Shown here one piece after another: positions 13,101 through 27,200 of a DNA stretch of 64,000 bases (its first letter is position 1; each line of letters starts with the position of its first letter). Source of the DNA: Semisulcospira habei (lineage: Eukaryota > Mollusca > Gastropoda > Semisulcospiridae); the NCBI GenBank assembly GCA_036245525.1, contig BTPG01000004.1:45228482-45292481 (forward strand). The letters run 5' to 3'. The notes under the pieces were generated by a model. It was given only the letters and a program-made list of their open reading frames with translations. It was not told the origin of the DNA and did not search any database. The position numbers and the translations under genes were made by a program.

Positions 13101-16100
13101 TGTTCTTGGTATATGTAAAGTAAGGCTGGACAAGGGCAAACTTTGCTTTTCTTTCATTGTGAAGTTTTAATGTGGTAACTCCTCTTTTGTCATTTGCACA
13201 GTGCAGAGTTCCCCCATCATCCACACAGGGCAGAGGAAAATCTCTGTTATATGTGCCTGTGAGAAGGTAGACAAGTCTTAACCCATATCATACTGAGGCT
13301 AAAAACTTCAAATTTGTACACTACCATATGCAAGCTACATTATAGTACTTACAGATAAGGATATAGGCCATTGGCTTTAGTTCAAGGGTGGTGCCAGAAT
13401 AGCTTGGCGCCTAGAGGCCCCAAGCTATTCTGGCAGTACCCTTGAACTATTTTAGTCACACTTATTTCACACACTGGTGTATTCCGAATGATAAGGGTTA
13501 ATCTGAGGCAAGGTGATATTGCAGGCCCATTGTATTGGCAAACTTTAGCAGTCAGAGTCGTCTTGGAGCATATCGCTTTTAAGGGGTATATCTGGCTGTT
13601 TGCCTTTGCAATTTAGTTCACTGCAAGTGCAACAAATATGTCACCATAAAAGACGATGCACTCAACAAATGGATGTGGATCGGATATTATGGGATTCAGT
13701 CGAATAAAGACCATAAAGGAGAGCCCATATAAAAAGTAACTGCCTAATGCATGCAGCCGCCGATACAGTTTACAGTACCAGTTAATTGTTGCATGTGCTA
13801 GGGGGTTAACTCATGTGAATTACCGTAACCCTCTTGTGCATGCAACCACTGGTACTGTTTACAATACTGGTGTTAGCATGTTTTTAACTCCTTCACTGCC
13901 AGTGGACACAGATTTTGTTCCTGAAATCTTTGCTGAGTCAACGCCAGAGAACCCTATCTGAGGAGTGTGGATTAAAAGTGCTGTCAGCAAAAGGTATAGA
14001 TCCTCATGAGCTCCCACAACTACAGGGGTTCATGAGGATCTATACCTCTTGCAGTTTGGTATGTTTTCAGTTTTTCTGGCAGTGATTGTGTTAACTCCAT
14101 GGCTTCCATTTTCCTCAGGTTAACAAAGTGGTAGGGGAGGCTGGTGGTGATGATGACGGCGGGGCCAGCAACGCTACTGCTGGTGATGATGAAGAGGAAG
14201 ACGAAGGCCTTGAGTTTGTGGTGATTGAGGAGGAGTATTATTATCTGGAACCAGTCATGCGTACCCTGGCCCTCGTACATACTCTCACTGCATTCTCCAT
14301 GCTTGTGGCCTACTACTGTCTGAAGGTATGATTTTTGTCTACCGTATTGAAAATACGGTAGACTTTGAGATGGGGCTGGTCGGAGCACGTTCTGTAGCAT
14401 GCAAATGACGAATATAGGCAGGCACATATCAGACTCTGACAGTGAAGTAACACGATAAAATTTACATCATGCCTAAGATACGCTAACCGCGATGTTGAAC
14501 ATACATTTGGCAGGAAGCGCCATGTGTGTGTGTGTGTCTGTATGTAGACACAAGTATCTGCAGTGTTTGTGTACGTACAGGCCTGAAACTTTATAAAATG
14601 CTTTAATCGAGATATATTTCTGAGAGCCTCCAAGCATATTCAAATTTGGGACTCATTTAAGAGAAAAATTACCATTTATATAAAGTCAGTTGACCCACAT
14701 TTGAGTCCATAATTTTCATTCTATTCACTTGGGATTCTGGATATAGCTAGCTTGGAGACAGACATTAGATGAGTTCGTAATTTGGCTGTGTACCTCTTCA
14801 ATGTTTTGAATAATAATTAATTCATTTTTGTAAGTTTTGGATCCACTGTATACTCGCATCAAACAGTTAGCCCTGGAAGAGGCTGTGTGGAAGAAAATGG
14901 TCAGCCCTGGAAGAGGCTGCATGCCTTTTGGATGAGTGATGTGAAACATCAAATTCATCGCTGTGTGCACGGCGTCGTGAGACTAGCGATGCCTTGATGT
15001 GAAGCTTATAGTGATGTCATTTTGCTGCTCGTGCTATTCTTCTTCTGCAGAATTCCTGTCTCTACAGGAGCCCACAGATCGTACTAATGGTGGGACGCGC
15101 TGTGTGCCCATCTTTATTTGTGTGCGTCTGCGTGTGTGTTGTTCAGAGGTTGTCTTAGAGAAGAGAGAAATGGATCAGAAGGATAAGCTTAAAAATATGA
15201 ACAACTGTGAATGTTCCTAAAAGAAAAACACATGTAAGCTCCAAACAATACAGTAGACTTTGGGATGAAATCCTCATCTTGTTTTTTCTGTTTTAGTTAT
15301 TTAGTTTTTATCAGTGGAGAATAGGGATTTATAAGGGGTGGTGGAGGGGAGGGGGGGGGGATCACTTTAACAAAAAGTGCTACCGGCAGCTCTAGGGTTA
15401 ATATGCCTGCTGTGAGTCATGTATGCCTCTTGTGTTCTGTGTTCGAGCAGCTGATGCAAAATTGTCTTTTCCACATTTAACCCTAATAATGACTTCATCA
15501 TCCTGGGAGGTGAGAAATGAATCGGCCATGATGTAGTTCAAGGGTTTTGGCACATCAGCTTGGCACCTTTCCAGGAGCCAAGCTGATACGGCACAACCCT
15601 TGAACTATCTAGGCCAATCCATCTTCTGCTATGGATGAAAGTTAAAGCTGTACTTCCAAGCCCCATAAGATGGTTTCACTGTATGACCTCAAGCTGCCTG
15701 ATTAGCTTGATGCCTATGAGGTAAAATTCCTCACAACCAGGAGCTGTTCACTGCTTAACTCATTCAAGGTGCCCCACAGCAATAGCTGCGCAAGTGTCAT
15801 ATAGTGTTGCCACTGGCAACGCTATATGAAAATTGCGCAGCTATTGATGCGCTGCACTTTGAATATGTTGATTCAGCCCTGTGTGAAGGGAGGACCCAAT
15901 GTTCCAGAACCCTAGTAGCCATTCTGACTACCATTCAGATGAAAACTGGGAGCCCAGACTTTTTGGGTGGCTCAAAACAATTGTGTGTGTGTGTGTGCTT
16001 TGCGAAATTTGCATTCACCAGTTTGGGCTTCATGACTTTCCTCACATTTGGCGACAGGCAAGAGCATTTAGTCCTTCCTGCTTGTGCATGCAGCCAGTGG

Positions 16101-19100
16101 TACTAGTAAGGGTGATTGCGTGTACAAAAGGGGTTACAACAGTATTTTGGCTGATGTGCAAAAGCAAAAGCGAGTCTATGTAATGGGCCCCATCTGGCAT
16201 CTGTGGTAAACTTTAACGTTGGCATTTTCTCGCAGGCTTTTCAAGCCTCAGACTTCAAACTTAGCCCAAGGGTACTTTGTAGTAAAACCTTTCTAGACAT
16301 ACCAATTTGAGTGACCTTTTGCAACGGTGAAGGTCACATGGGGTCCAGAAAGGGGTAAAAAAATTGCCATATTCTGATGCAAATTATTTCTCCTCAAATA
16401 CTGTTTTCATCTTCCAACCCAAACTTGGTACAGAGATGCCTGATGGTAAGACTTTTCTATGCATACTAATTTGGACGACACCTCTGAAAGTTCAAGGGTC
16501 ACAGCAAATGTGTGAAAAATGACAGTTTTTGATAGAATTGTACTTTTTATGAATGTTTTTGCAAACCTTTCAATAAAATTTGGCATAAAGGTAGCTGATG
16601 ATAACACCTTTCTATGCATACTAATTTAGTCAATCCCTCACAGAGGTTTAGGGTCACAGAGGGTAGACAAATTTGTGAAAAATGCATACATTTTGAGAAA
16701 ACGCATATTTCGCTGGTACAAAAGCCTACCCTTGTGTTTAGACACTTGATCACTTGCTCATTTCAGTGACCTGTTGGAAAGGTTAAGGTCACAGAGGTAA
16801 CACTTATGTGGATTGGCCATACAGGTGAACCATAAGGGCTTTGCCCCTCTTGTTGATTTTTGCTCAGTTTGATTCAAAATAGATCTGGCCAGTCAGAAGA
16901 GTCCATACGTGCTCCATCCCACCACTTATAAGTTATGATTTTTGTGGCAGGTGCCGTTGGTCATCTTCAAGCGAGAGAAGGAGATAGCTCGCAAGCTAGA
17001 GTTTGAGGGTCTGTATGTTGCGGAGCAGCCGAGCGACGACGACGTCAAAGCACATTGGGACAAGCTTGTTCTCAGCACTGTATCATTCCCAGAAAGTTAC
17101 TGGGACAAGTTTGTCAAGAAAAAGGTTAGTCATCAAATTTTCCAAAACTGTGTATCATATTATGGAGGCAAAGTTATCTCACTTGTAAATGCATCTAGCT
17201 AGTGAAGATGGCTGCTTGCACGCATGTGAAGATGCAGTGTTGTTTGTGGGCGTGCTCCACAGATAGTGGCACCTCACTGCACACTCCACTGGCTGCCCAT
17301 TTCCGCTTGGACACAGTGTAAGATTCAGTCTGTCACCTACACTTAACTCGTTGACTTGGGCCCTTTCCTTCTGCTCTTGTACATATCTACTCACCCTCCA
17401 GATAGCCAGGTTTTTCCACATTAGTATTATTATAGACCCAGTATGCCACAAGTACACCTCTATTCAAATGAGGTGCTAATTTGCAGGAGTATGCCCCCCC
17501 CCCCCCCCCCCCAATAGATCCACTTGAGGAGTATGCCAAAGTACATTTCTATTCAGGTGTTCTCAGCAAGAGGCACAAAAGGTCATCGGGCCAATGTCTG
17601 CCCGATGTCCTTTTGCACATTGAGCATTAGCCCTGGCAACTGCTGGGGCTCACGACAATCTATACCTCTAGCAGTTGGGTCGTGTTTGTGTTTACTTTTT
17701 CTCAGCGGTGATGGGGTTATTAATGAAGTACTCTGTGTGTGTTGTGTAGGTGCGAGCAAGGTATGCAGAGCAATATGACTATGATGCAATCACAGGTCTG
17801 CTGGGAATGGAGAAAATGGGTGGCAAGACAGAGGAGTCTGGTCAAGGGTCACGCTTCATTCCCACTTTGTAAGTATTTCAGTGGGGGTGTGTGTTTGTGT
17901 GTGTGGGGGTCTGTGCATTTGTGTGCGCGCATGTGTGTGCACGCATGTTTGTGTGTGCGTGGGTGTGGGTGCGGGTGCATGTCCGGCAGAGCTAGACTTC
18001 ACATTCTTAGGTAGGCAGGCCCTAAACTTTCCACATCTGGTTCAGCTTCAGAACAGTTTGGCCACAGACAGCATGTTGTTATATGTTGATGTTGTTGTTA
18101 ATACATTCTACCCCAGGACCAAAATCCCCAAATTTTGAAGTTGCCCTCTGAAAGACTGTTTTACAGTTCTAGAGACAGATTGAGCATGATAGTTCAAGGG
18201 TGGTGCCAGAATAACTTGGTGCCCATAGGCGCCAAACTATTCTGGCACCACCCTTGAACTATCAACCTCGATCCAAGTCTTGCTGTGGTGTGTCGGGGCT
18301 GAATGAGTTAAGTCCAATGTGTAAAATATCCATGGTTGTTGTAGTCGTCTACATGGAAGTTTGTTCCCCTCCTGTGTGCAGCCTCAGCAACGTGGACTAT
18401 CAGTACCAGGTGTGGAAGTGGGGCGTCATCTTCACCGACAACGTGAGTAGTACTCATCTCTCATATAGTGACCAGCAAAGGAAGTGCCACACCACTGGAA
18501 TGATTGGAAACACTTTATTGTTTCTGATCCTTCCAGTGGTGTCACATTTCTTTTGCTGGTCAGTATATATCCACCTGCAAGTTAGCTGTAAATTCAGCAG
18601 TCGTTTTCAGTTACTGCAGGTCAGTGATAGTGCGGACATTTTTTGTAGGTTTCATGTTTTCTTAAGCGTACTATGGCCAGCTCTAAACGTACAGCAGGTA
18701 ATAATAATAATGATAATAATAATAATAATAGCAATAATGATAATGTATTGCTCCACTTGACATGGGCAGAAGTGCACTGTTGAGGGTGATACATACACTC
18801 ATCCATTGTTCATGCAAACATTCATTTAACCCATTCAGCCCTGACGCACTACAGCAGGAGATGGGTCGACCATGATAATTCAAGGGTAGAGCCAGATTAG
18901 CTTGGCGCCTGTCGGCGCCAAGCTAATCTGGCACTGCCCTTGAATTATCATGGTCGACCCATCTCCTGCAACTGGTGCATAGTCATTAGATGACACCTCC
19001 AAAATTTGGGAAATACGGCCATCAGGCTGAATGAGTTAAATACAAATAGAAAAAAGTACATAAATTTAAGTACAGTTTGTAGTAAAATTAGATAAGTTTT

Positions 19101-21173
19101 AAATAAGTACTTATCTATACATGGTGCTCGGTGTAATATAACAGTTTTGTACCGTGTCTTTGTGCAGTCGTTTCTGTATATCGCCTGGTACTTCCTGTTC
19201 TCGGTGTTTGGTAACTTCAACTACTTTTTCTTCGCTGCCCACCTGCTGGATGTGGCGATTGGAATCAAGACACTGCGCACCATCTTGCAGTCTGTCACGC
19301 ACAACGGCAAACAAGTAATTCTCTGGTGTAACCAGCTTGTGATTTGTGGCAATTAATTGTCATAAAACTGATGGATGCTGCTTGGAGTCTGCATTTGCTT
19401 TGTGACAAATGCTTTGGTTGTCGTGAAGCTCACTGAGTATCCATGAGTATTTGACAGTTTTTTTCAGAGCAAGTGTGACTTGATCATACATGAGTGCTGA
19501 CAACAGTATTGTTTCACCCTTTGTCAATTGGTAGAGGTTTTTGTCGCGACGATTCCTGCAGGAATCATAGTGACAAAAAGCACAACTAACAGCCAAAGGG
19601 TTAAGTCTGTTGCAGCAGTGCTTTTGGAGAATAAAGGTGTTCCATAAATTAGAAGCAGATTAAAAAATTAATCAAAACCTGCATCTTTTGATGGAAACTG
19701 GGGATTGATAGACTGGACAAACGTGATATTTGTTTGGGTTTTAAAAAAAAAACAGTCTACCGTCGGATAGAAAACCCACCTCACCCACTTCTCTGTGTGT
19801 ACACGTACATGTACATCGATCACATATACACTGTACAGCCCTGAAAATGGCGAGTAATTTACTCGCCATGGCGAGTGAAATGTTTTTGGGGCGAGTAAAA
19901 AAAAAAACTCGCTCGCCAAATGCGAGTGCGCTCGTGCGTTTTCCAATCCAACGGCTAACTGCCAGCTGGGCCGAACATCAGGTACGCCGGCGCGTGACCT
20001 GACCGCACCGCGAGTCGCCTCTAACATCACTTTGCAGCAGTAGCCGAACACGTCGCTCGAACTGTGCGTACCATAACAGTGGTCGGTGACAGACGTTCTA
20101 TTTTTAGTGACGAATTGGTTCGTTTAGCGGCTCGCTCAGTCGTGGCTGCGTTCAGAATCGACCCGACGCCGGGGTCCGTGCGAGTGTAACAGGGCGGGCA
20201 AACTGTTAGTTTATGTGTGGTGTCAGCATGTTATTACAAAGTGCGCGCTACATGGAACGCGTTACTTGCTGTGACGTCACCATACATACTATTATGGGAT
20301 GCGGCATCGTGCGTTTCGCTTTCGATCTAGAACGAAGTTGTACATGGCGGAGAAAAAGCAAAGGAAGAGCTGGAATGCTTCGGATTCTTCAATCCGGCAC
20401 CATCTGATCTTGATAATCGCTAAGAAGAAAGTTGCACTTCGACATCGCCATCTCCATCGACAAGCAACAGTACCAGAAATGCTACCCTTGGGCCGTGTGT
20501 GGCACCGCCGCTATGACACAGTTTTCAGAGTTCATGGCTGTGCTGAGTGTATTTCCATGGCTAAAGCACGATGGCACTCGAATGGCATGCGCAATGAGCA
20601 CTGAGGCAAACTCAAAAAGCAAGTCCAGAAATTTGAACAGAAATATGTTTGTCAGTTTTTTTAATCGTGGTCGATCCATCGATCCAGCGCCTAGCCTGAC
20701 CTATCTGGTTTGTGAGTATCTCAGTATAACTCGAGGCAAATTTGTATCGTTACATGGCTGTGTAATGTTCTGTGCATCTACTGTGGGAATACAGGGTACT
20801 TACCCGACCACATATAGTAATGCACCTTCGTGTTTGTGTATGTATGTTTCCCCTGCTTACTTCCTAAGTTCCGGAGAAAGACATGGGTTATATAAGAGAC
20901 CTGATGCATCTTATTTGAAGATGCAAATGATCGTCTTATTCTATACCTGCGTATTTCTCTGTGGGCTGGCGATTGGGTGCCTGATAGGAGGGGGCAGGGG
21001 ATCTAACTGTTGTCCAGCGCTGAGTAATTCCCCTTGGTTTGTTGTACAATTCTGCCAGCGCTAGCCTCACCTATCTGGTTTGTGAGGATCCATCTTCTGC
21101 TACACAGTTATTAGGCAAAAATTGGAGAAACACGTCTTTCTGAGTGGTTGAAACAAACTTTGAAGTACATCAG

Positions 21174-21225
<52 letters not shown>

Positions 21226-24200
21226 TTAGACAAGTCACAATTTGGTTGTCAATCTGTCGCGTTCAGCAGAAAACGCTATATTCTCTGTTACAATACATTA
21301 TCAAACGATCATACAAATAAATAAATAGATATATGTTTTTCTGTGTGTGAGAGAGCGAGGGAGACAGGCTTTTGCGCGATAGCTCACCAGTTAAAGAATC
21401 AGTATCGTGGAAAGGACACACACACACTGTCACAACACATTTAAAGAGGAGAGAGCGAAACGAGATAATTTATTTTAATGATTGATTGATTGTACATTGT
21501 TTATCATCCCGACAGCAACAAGGCTTTCTCATGACATGCCTGCACTGCTTGTGAAAAAAAAAAAGGGAACAGAATATTGAATGTATGTCACCAGCAGGGC
21601 CAATACGTTAAATAAACCTACACCAGGGGGCCTAAATAAAGCTAAGACCATTTAGCAACACACATCCAATATCAAGAGATACAGGCAGTGCAGACAGTTG
21701 GGAGAGTTTTAAAAAGACAAAAACAGGTGAATGGACCAAGGGTAGACAGAAACACATGCAACAGAATATAGGGAAAAACCCACCCTGTGGGGATGACCAG
21801 GGTGACCCTGGGAACTAAAATGTAGTTAACCCCACCCAAGTCCCCCAGGGCAGACCCGGGTGGGGATAATTTATTTTAAGGAACATACAGATGATGCAGT
21901 TTTTCTTAAATAAATCTGCGGACCCTCTATAATGCTAGGATGGGGGTCTGTGTACCCTCTGTAATGCTAGGATGGGGGTCTGTGTACCCTCTATAATGCT
22001 AGGATGGGGGTCTGTGTACCCTCTATAATGCTAGGATGGGGGTCTGTGTACCCTCTATAATGCTAGTCTGGGGGTCTGTGTACCCTCTATAATGCTAGGA
22101 TGGGGGTCTGTGTACCCTCTATAATGCTAGGATGGGGGTCTGTGTACCCTCTATAATGCTAGGATGGGGGTCTGTGTACCCTCTATAATGCTAGTCTGGG
22201 GGTCTGTGTACCCTCTAAAATTTATACCTGGGGGTCTACAGACCCTTTAACCTGTTGTGCAAACATAAGCCCTGCTCTACTTACAAAAAATAAATAAATA
22301 AAAAAAATCCTACCACAGTTCACATGGGGACTTTGTCAGTTATTTCTCCACTTGATACTATCAAAAGCCTGAAGTCAGGACATTAACATTAACTTGGTTA
22401 TGATTGTTCAAATATTTGTTTTCAATGCCTCTGGGCAGAAACATACAGCAGCCCTGAAAGTCTAAAATTTTGCCCACCAGCCTTTGGCTAGCGACTTCCA
22501 AGTTTTACTAGCCAAACTGAAAATGTTACTAGCCAAAACTGAAAATTTTACTACTGAAAATAGCCCCCCAACTCAACAATATAATGTACCACAAGTGTTT
22601 GACACCCAATGTTAGAGAGTGTGGTACATTATATTGTTGAGTTGGGGGGCTATTTTCAGTAGTAAAATTTTCAGTTTTGGCTAGTAACATTTTCAGTTTG
22701 GCTAGTAAAACTTGGAAGTCGCTAGCCAAAGGCTGGTGGGCAAAATTTTAGACTTTCAGGGCTGCTGTATGTGTGTGTGTACATCAACAAAAGTTATCTG
22801 CATACATGTGTGTTTGCGTGTTGATTACTCCTGTTGGTGTGGGCTTTCAGTTTTGTGATCGGTACTGATGTACTTGTCCCGGTCCTGGCAGAAGGTTTGC
22901 AACAATCTATATAGCCCTCATGAGAGATGGACAGTTTTAAATTCTAGCCGAGAACCTATAGAAATGAATGTTTATGTGTCTGTTCACAGCTGATCCTGAC
23001 AGTGATGTTGACATGTGTGGTGGTGTACCTCTACACCGTGGTGGCCTTCAACTTCTTCCGCAAGTTTTACATCAAAGAGGAGGATGGGCAGGTGGACTAC
23101 AAGTGTCATGACATGGCCACGGTACGCTAGCCTCTGTTAACACTTTGGCTGTCGGTAGCGCTTTTTGTCAAGGTGATTCCTGCAGGAAATCACCTCGACA
23201 AAAAGCGCTGCCCACAGCCAAATGGTTAGATTGTGCACAGTAAATTAGACATCAGCACGCACTCTCATGCCAGAGTAGTTTGGTGCCCTAAGGCACCAGG
23301 CTGATTATAGAACGATCCTTAAACTATCCAAATGCCAATTTGGGCTTCAGAGTATCAGAGAGGCCTCTCACGAGCATCGTTCTAATGCATATCCTGCAAG
23401 CATACAGTGTTATGAGCAATGAGTCTGTGTGTGTGTGCACGTGCGGCTGTGTGTGTGTGTGTTTGTGTGTGTGTGTTTGTGTGTGCGGCTGGCATTGAAT
23501 AGAAGATGTGGAAATGTCTGATTGCGTTTGTTCTGTTGCAGTGCTTTATCTATCACTTACACACTGGCGTGCGAGCAGGTGGTGGTATAGGTCAGTATCC
23601 ACTCCCCTGTGCTTGTTCTCACTATGTACATGCTGCCATTGCCCTTTCATTTCTATAGCCAGTGGCCTCACATTTCTATGTACAGAAAATTCTCCGTATT
23701 TGAGTGGCAAATTTTGACAGAGATAAAAAAAAAAAAAATGGAAGGATGTCTGTCACCAGAATGGACAAATCTTGAGAAGAAAGAAGTGTCCAGCCATGAA
23801 TGTTTTACACTGTTGTGATGTTTGGAAGGTAACACGCACCTCGCCTTACCACACCCGCTGGTACTCTTGGTGTACTAGTACACGTGCAGCTTTGCAATCA
23901 GTACTGATGTACTTATCCCGGTCATGTACTACAACACGATGTGGATCAACCGTGATAGTTCAAGGGTGGTGTCAGAATAACTTGGTGACTTTAGGCGCCA
24001 AGTTATTCCGACATCACCCTTGAATTAATGTCATGGTCAGTATGTTTTAGGAGCGATGACTTAGACCTCTGAGGATATCTCCTAAATTTGTCCTCGGGAC
24101 AATGAGTTAAAGTATGCGACCGACTGTAGAGCGCCTGGGACAGATTTTGTTTTTTCAAAATACATTACCGATGGCATTACTATCTGGGAATACACTCTAT

Positions 24201-27200
24201 TGCCTATAGATTTCAGCAAAATTGTGTGTAGCACACAACTGGGGAGGAGACACCGGGGATCCAAGCACTATGACCCCGGGTGGCCTCCCCTTACTACCCT
24301 ATCCCGGCGAGCACAGGGCGACCTCGCCAGTTTCACTCATAGCTCGACCGGGGACGGTCGAGTTTTTGCCTTTCTCCGTTCTACGGGTTTCAGTGGTTTT
24401 TGACTGTGGGCTTGAATTGGAGTCTTCGATTCAGCCCTGGACTCACTACATTCGTGGTTTTTCCTTTGACAATTGGACTCATTGTGACCTGTGCGCCGAC
24501 CGGTTTTACCGGCTCTGACTTGTGAGTTCACCCTTGGCTTGGCCTTGGGGTTCGACGACGCACGTGACTTGTGCCCGGCTGGTTTGTGCACGGTTGACTT
24601 TCTTCGCCGGCGTAGCTGGTTTAGGGCCTTATGGCTTCTTCTGTGTCGAAGACTTGCCGCCGTGCGGGGACTTCCAGTGGCCGGTTGATGCACTCGACTC
24701 TTGCTTGCCGTGTTCGGGCTGTGCTTCGGACGGAACGTGTGATGGTGGCGCCGCTTGGACGGAAGACCGGTGTTCGCGCAGGTGGGACTTCTTCAGGCGT
24801 GACCGGTCCCCTCGCCCGCTTCGGTCTCCACGGGATCCTCCACGGGTGGACGTACTTCCCTCGGCGCATCGGGCTTTCCGGCCCATAGGTAAGTCCCCTT
24901 CTTGTACCGTTACCTCGCAGGTTCTCCCTCCCCTCTCCGAGTCTTCGGAGCAGGGTAGGCGAGTTTCGGAGTCACGCTCCCCACGCTCTGCTTCGTTAGC
25001 GCGTGGCTTGAGCCCATTTTGGTTCCCACCCCCCGCTCTGCTTCGGGCGAGCGGTCTGGGAGAGATGAGCGTTCGTCGGCCACCCCCGGCTCTAGGTCTC
25101 CGGAGCGGGGACGGGTGACGGAACGCAAGCATAAGAAAGAGAGTAAACGTGATAAGAAATGCTCTCGCTCACGCACCGAGGCTTCGGAACGTGACTCGAG
25201 ACCGTTAGTAATGCTGCCTCCCCGCTCTGTATTTTCCGAACGGGCAAGGCATGCTTCGCTTTCTTCCCCCCCCCCCCCCCCCCCCCCCCCCCCCGCCCGC
25301 CCCGTCTCGCCTGGGCGGGCCCGGGGTGTGGTTGACTCTCGCCCCCCACGCTCCGAGGAGTCGGAGCGGGGGTCGCGTGCACATAATGGTCCCCTCCCCG
25401 CTTCGCTTCGCCTGAGCGGGCTTGGCGTGACCGTAGACTGTCCCCCCCCCCCCGTCTCGTATCGACCGGACGGGCCCGGTGTGACTTGGACCCTCGCACC
25501 CCCCCCCCCCCCCCTCGCTCCGAGGCTTCGGAGCTGGGGCAGCGGGCTCATAAATCGTCCCCTCCCCGCTCCGCTTTTCCTGAGCGGGCTTGGCGTGACC
25601 CTAGACTGTCCCCCCCCCCCCCGCCTCGTATCGACCAGGCGGGCCCGGTGTGACATCGCGCGTCCTCCACGGTCCGACACATCGGACGGGGGGCCGCGTG
25701 CCCGGTATTTGTCCCCTCCCCGCTCCGCCTTTCCTGAGCGGGCTAGGGGAGACTATTGGCGGTCCCCCCCCCCCCCCCCCTCGCACCGGTTCTCCCGGGC
25801 GGGCCAGGGGTGACCAGGCCACTTCCTCGGTATTCCGATCGCGGTTTGTCGCTCACGTCGGCTGCCGCGTGCGGATCCCGACTTCGAGGTGGACCGTCGC
25901 TTTGCCACGGTCCCTCCGTCGCCGCGGCGCGCCTCTTTGCGTGCGTCGCGGGCGGCTGCGTCTACCTCGCGCGCGGCGGTGCGGCGCTCTCGTAGCCGCT
26001 CGCCCCTTTCGTCTTTGCCGCGAGAAGATCAGTTTGGAACGGACGTCCTCAGCCTTCATCCGTCGGACTCGGCCTCGGCGATCTTCTTGCAGGACTCGGC
26101 GGCGGGTTCTCCTTCCCGCCTTTTTCCGCTGTCGCGTCGGCCTCCGCCTCGTCAGACGTTGCCGGCCCTTCGCTCGGATCACAGTCGGTCCACGCTATGG
26201 GTGAGGCTTCAAGGCTTATCGCCAAGTCCCTACCGCCCGACGTCTGTCCGCCTTCGCCTCCTCCGAAGAGACAGGCTTCGGCCATGGTCGACGCGCAGAG
26301 GCAAGTCCAGCGCCGCAAGTCCCTCCCGCAAGCCGGCTTCCGGGACCTCACCGATGCTTCTCCGCCCAGCTGCGTAACGACGCTTTCGGCGACACGGGAT
26401 ACTTTACCGCCGCTCGATCGCCGGTGGGAATCAACTTCAGCTTCCGCCAGGCCTAGTATGCTGCACACTCCCAAGCCTTCGCCTTACCTTTTCCAGCGGT
26501 GGATGTGGCGGCCTTACTACAGGCGGGCGGCCGCAGGCTCGTCCAGAACTCGTGGCCTCGGCCTCTCGACAGGATCGCCTCCTTAGCGCGGAACTCGCTG
26601 GCGTGCTCGGGTTTGGAACTGGCTACCCAGGCAGCACTGCAGTGCCTACAGGATACGTGGGACCTGGAGGCTCAGTCCCCGCTTCGTGACGTGCAGTCCA
26701 TCCTGATAGCGGCCAACCGGTCCGCCTACCATTCTTCCGCCACCGCCAGGGCAGCGGCTGCCAAATGCGACCTCTGGAGGAGGGATACCCTTTTGCGCCT
26801 CTGCTCGGACCTTCCCTTGTCAGTGAAGACCCAGCTCCGTCACGCCCCCTTAGGGGGTCCTCAGCTGTTCGGCGACACTTGGCACACCTTTAAGGAATCT
26901 CCCAAGGACTTGTGGCCCAAGCCTGCATCTAACCCAGCCTCGACCCGCTTTCGCGTCCCCCGCACGGCGGGGGTCGTGCCCAGCGGTCTTTCAGGCCCTC
27001 CTTCTCTACAGTCGGATCTTCACGAGGTCGGGCCCGTCCATTCCAGGCTACTCAGGCCGGCCCCGCCCCTCGCCCTTCTTGGCCCCGCGGTGCCCGTAGA
27101 TCGGGCCGCGGTCGGGCTCTTTGACTCGCCCCCGCCTCCGCCCCCGCCTCATTAATCGGGCCTCCCGTCGGCGGGCGGCTGTCGCTCTTCAGCGATCTTG

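Noticed and set aside
20432..21064. 210-residue ORF as a host gene
   Set aside because: No splice context or recognisable domain. It overlaps an interspersed repeat (20964-21057) and a possibly hAT-derived fragment.
21912..22225. CRISPR-like array
   Set aside because: Units are contiguous with no unique spacers and the genome is eukaryotic. It is a minisatellite; the same applies to 60421-60757.
24491..26586. Long overlapping ORFs on both strands in the GC-rich block
   Set aside because: Open on both strands because of high GC and C runs. Only the gag-like homology with DIRS-2 is supported.
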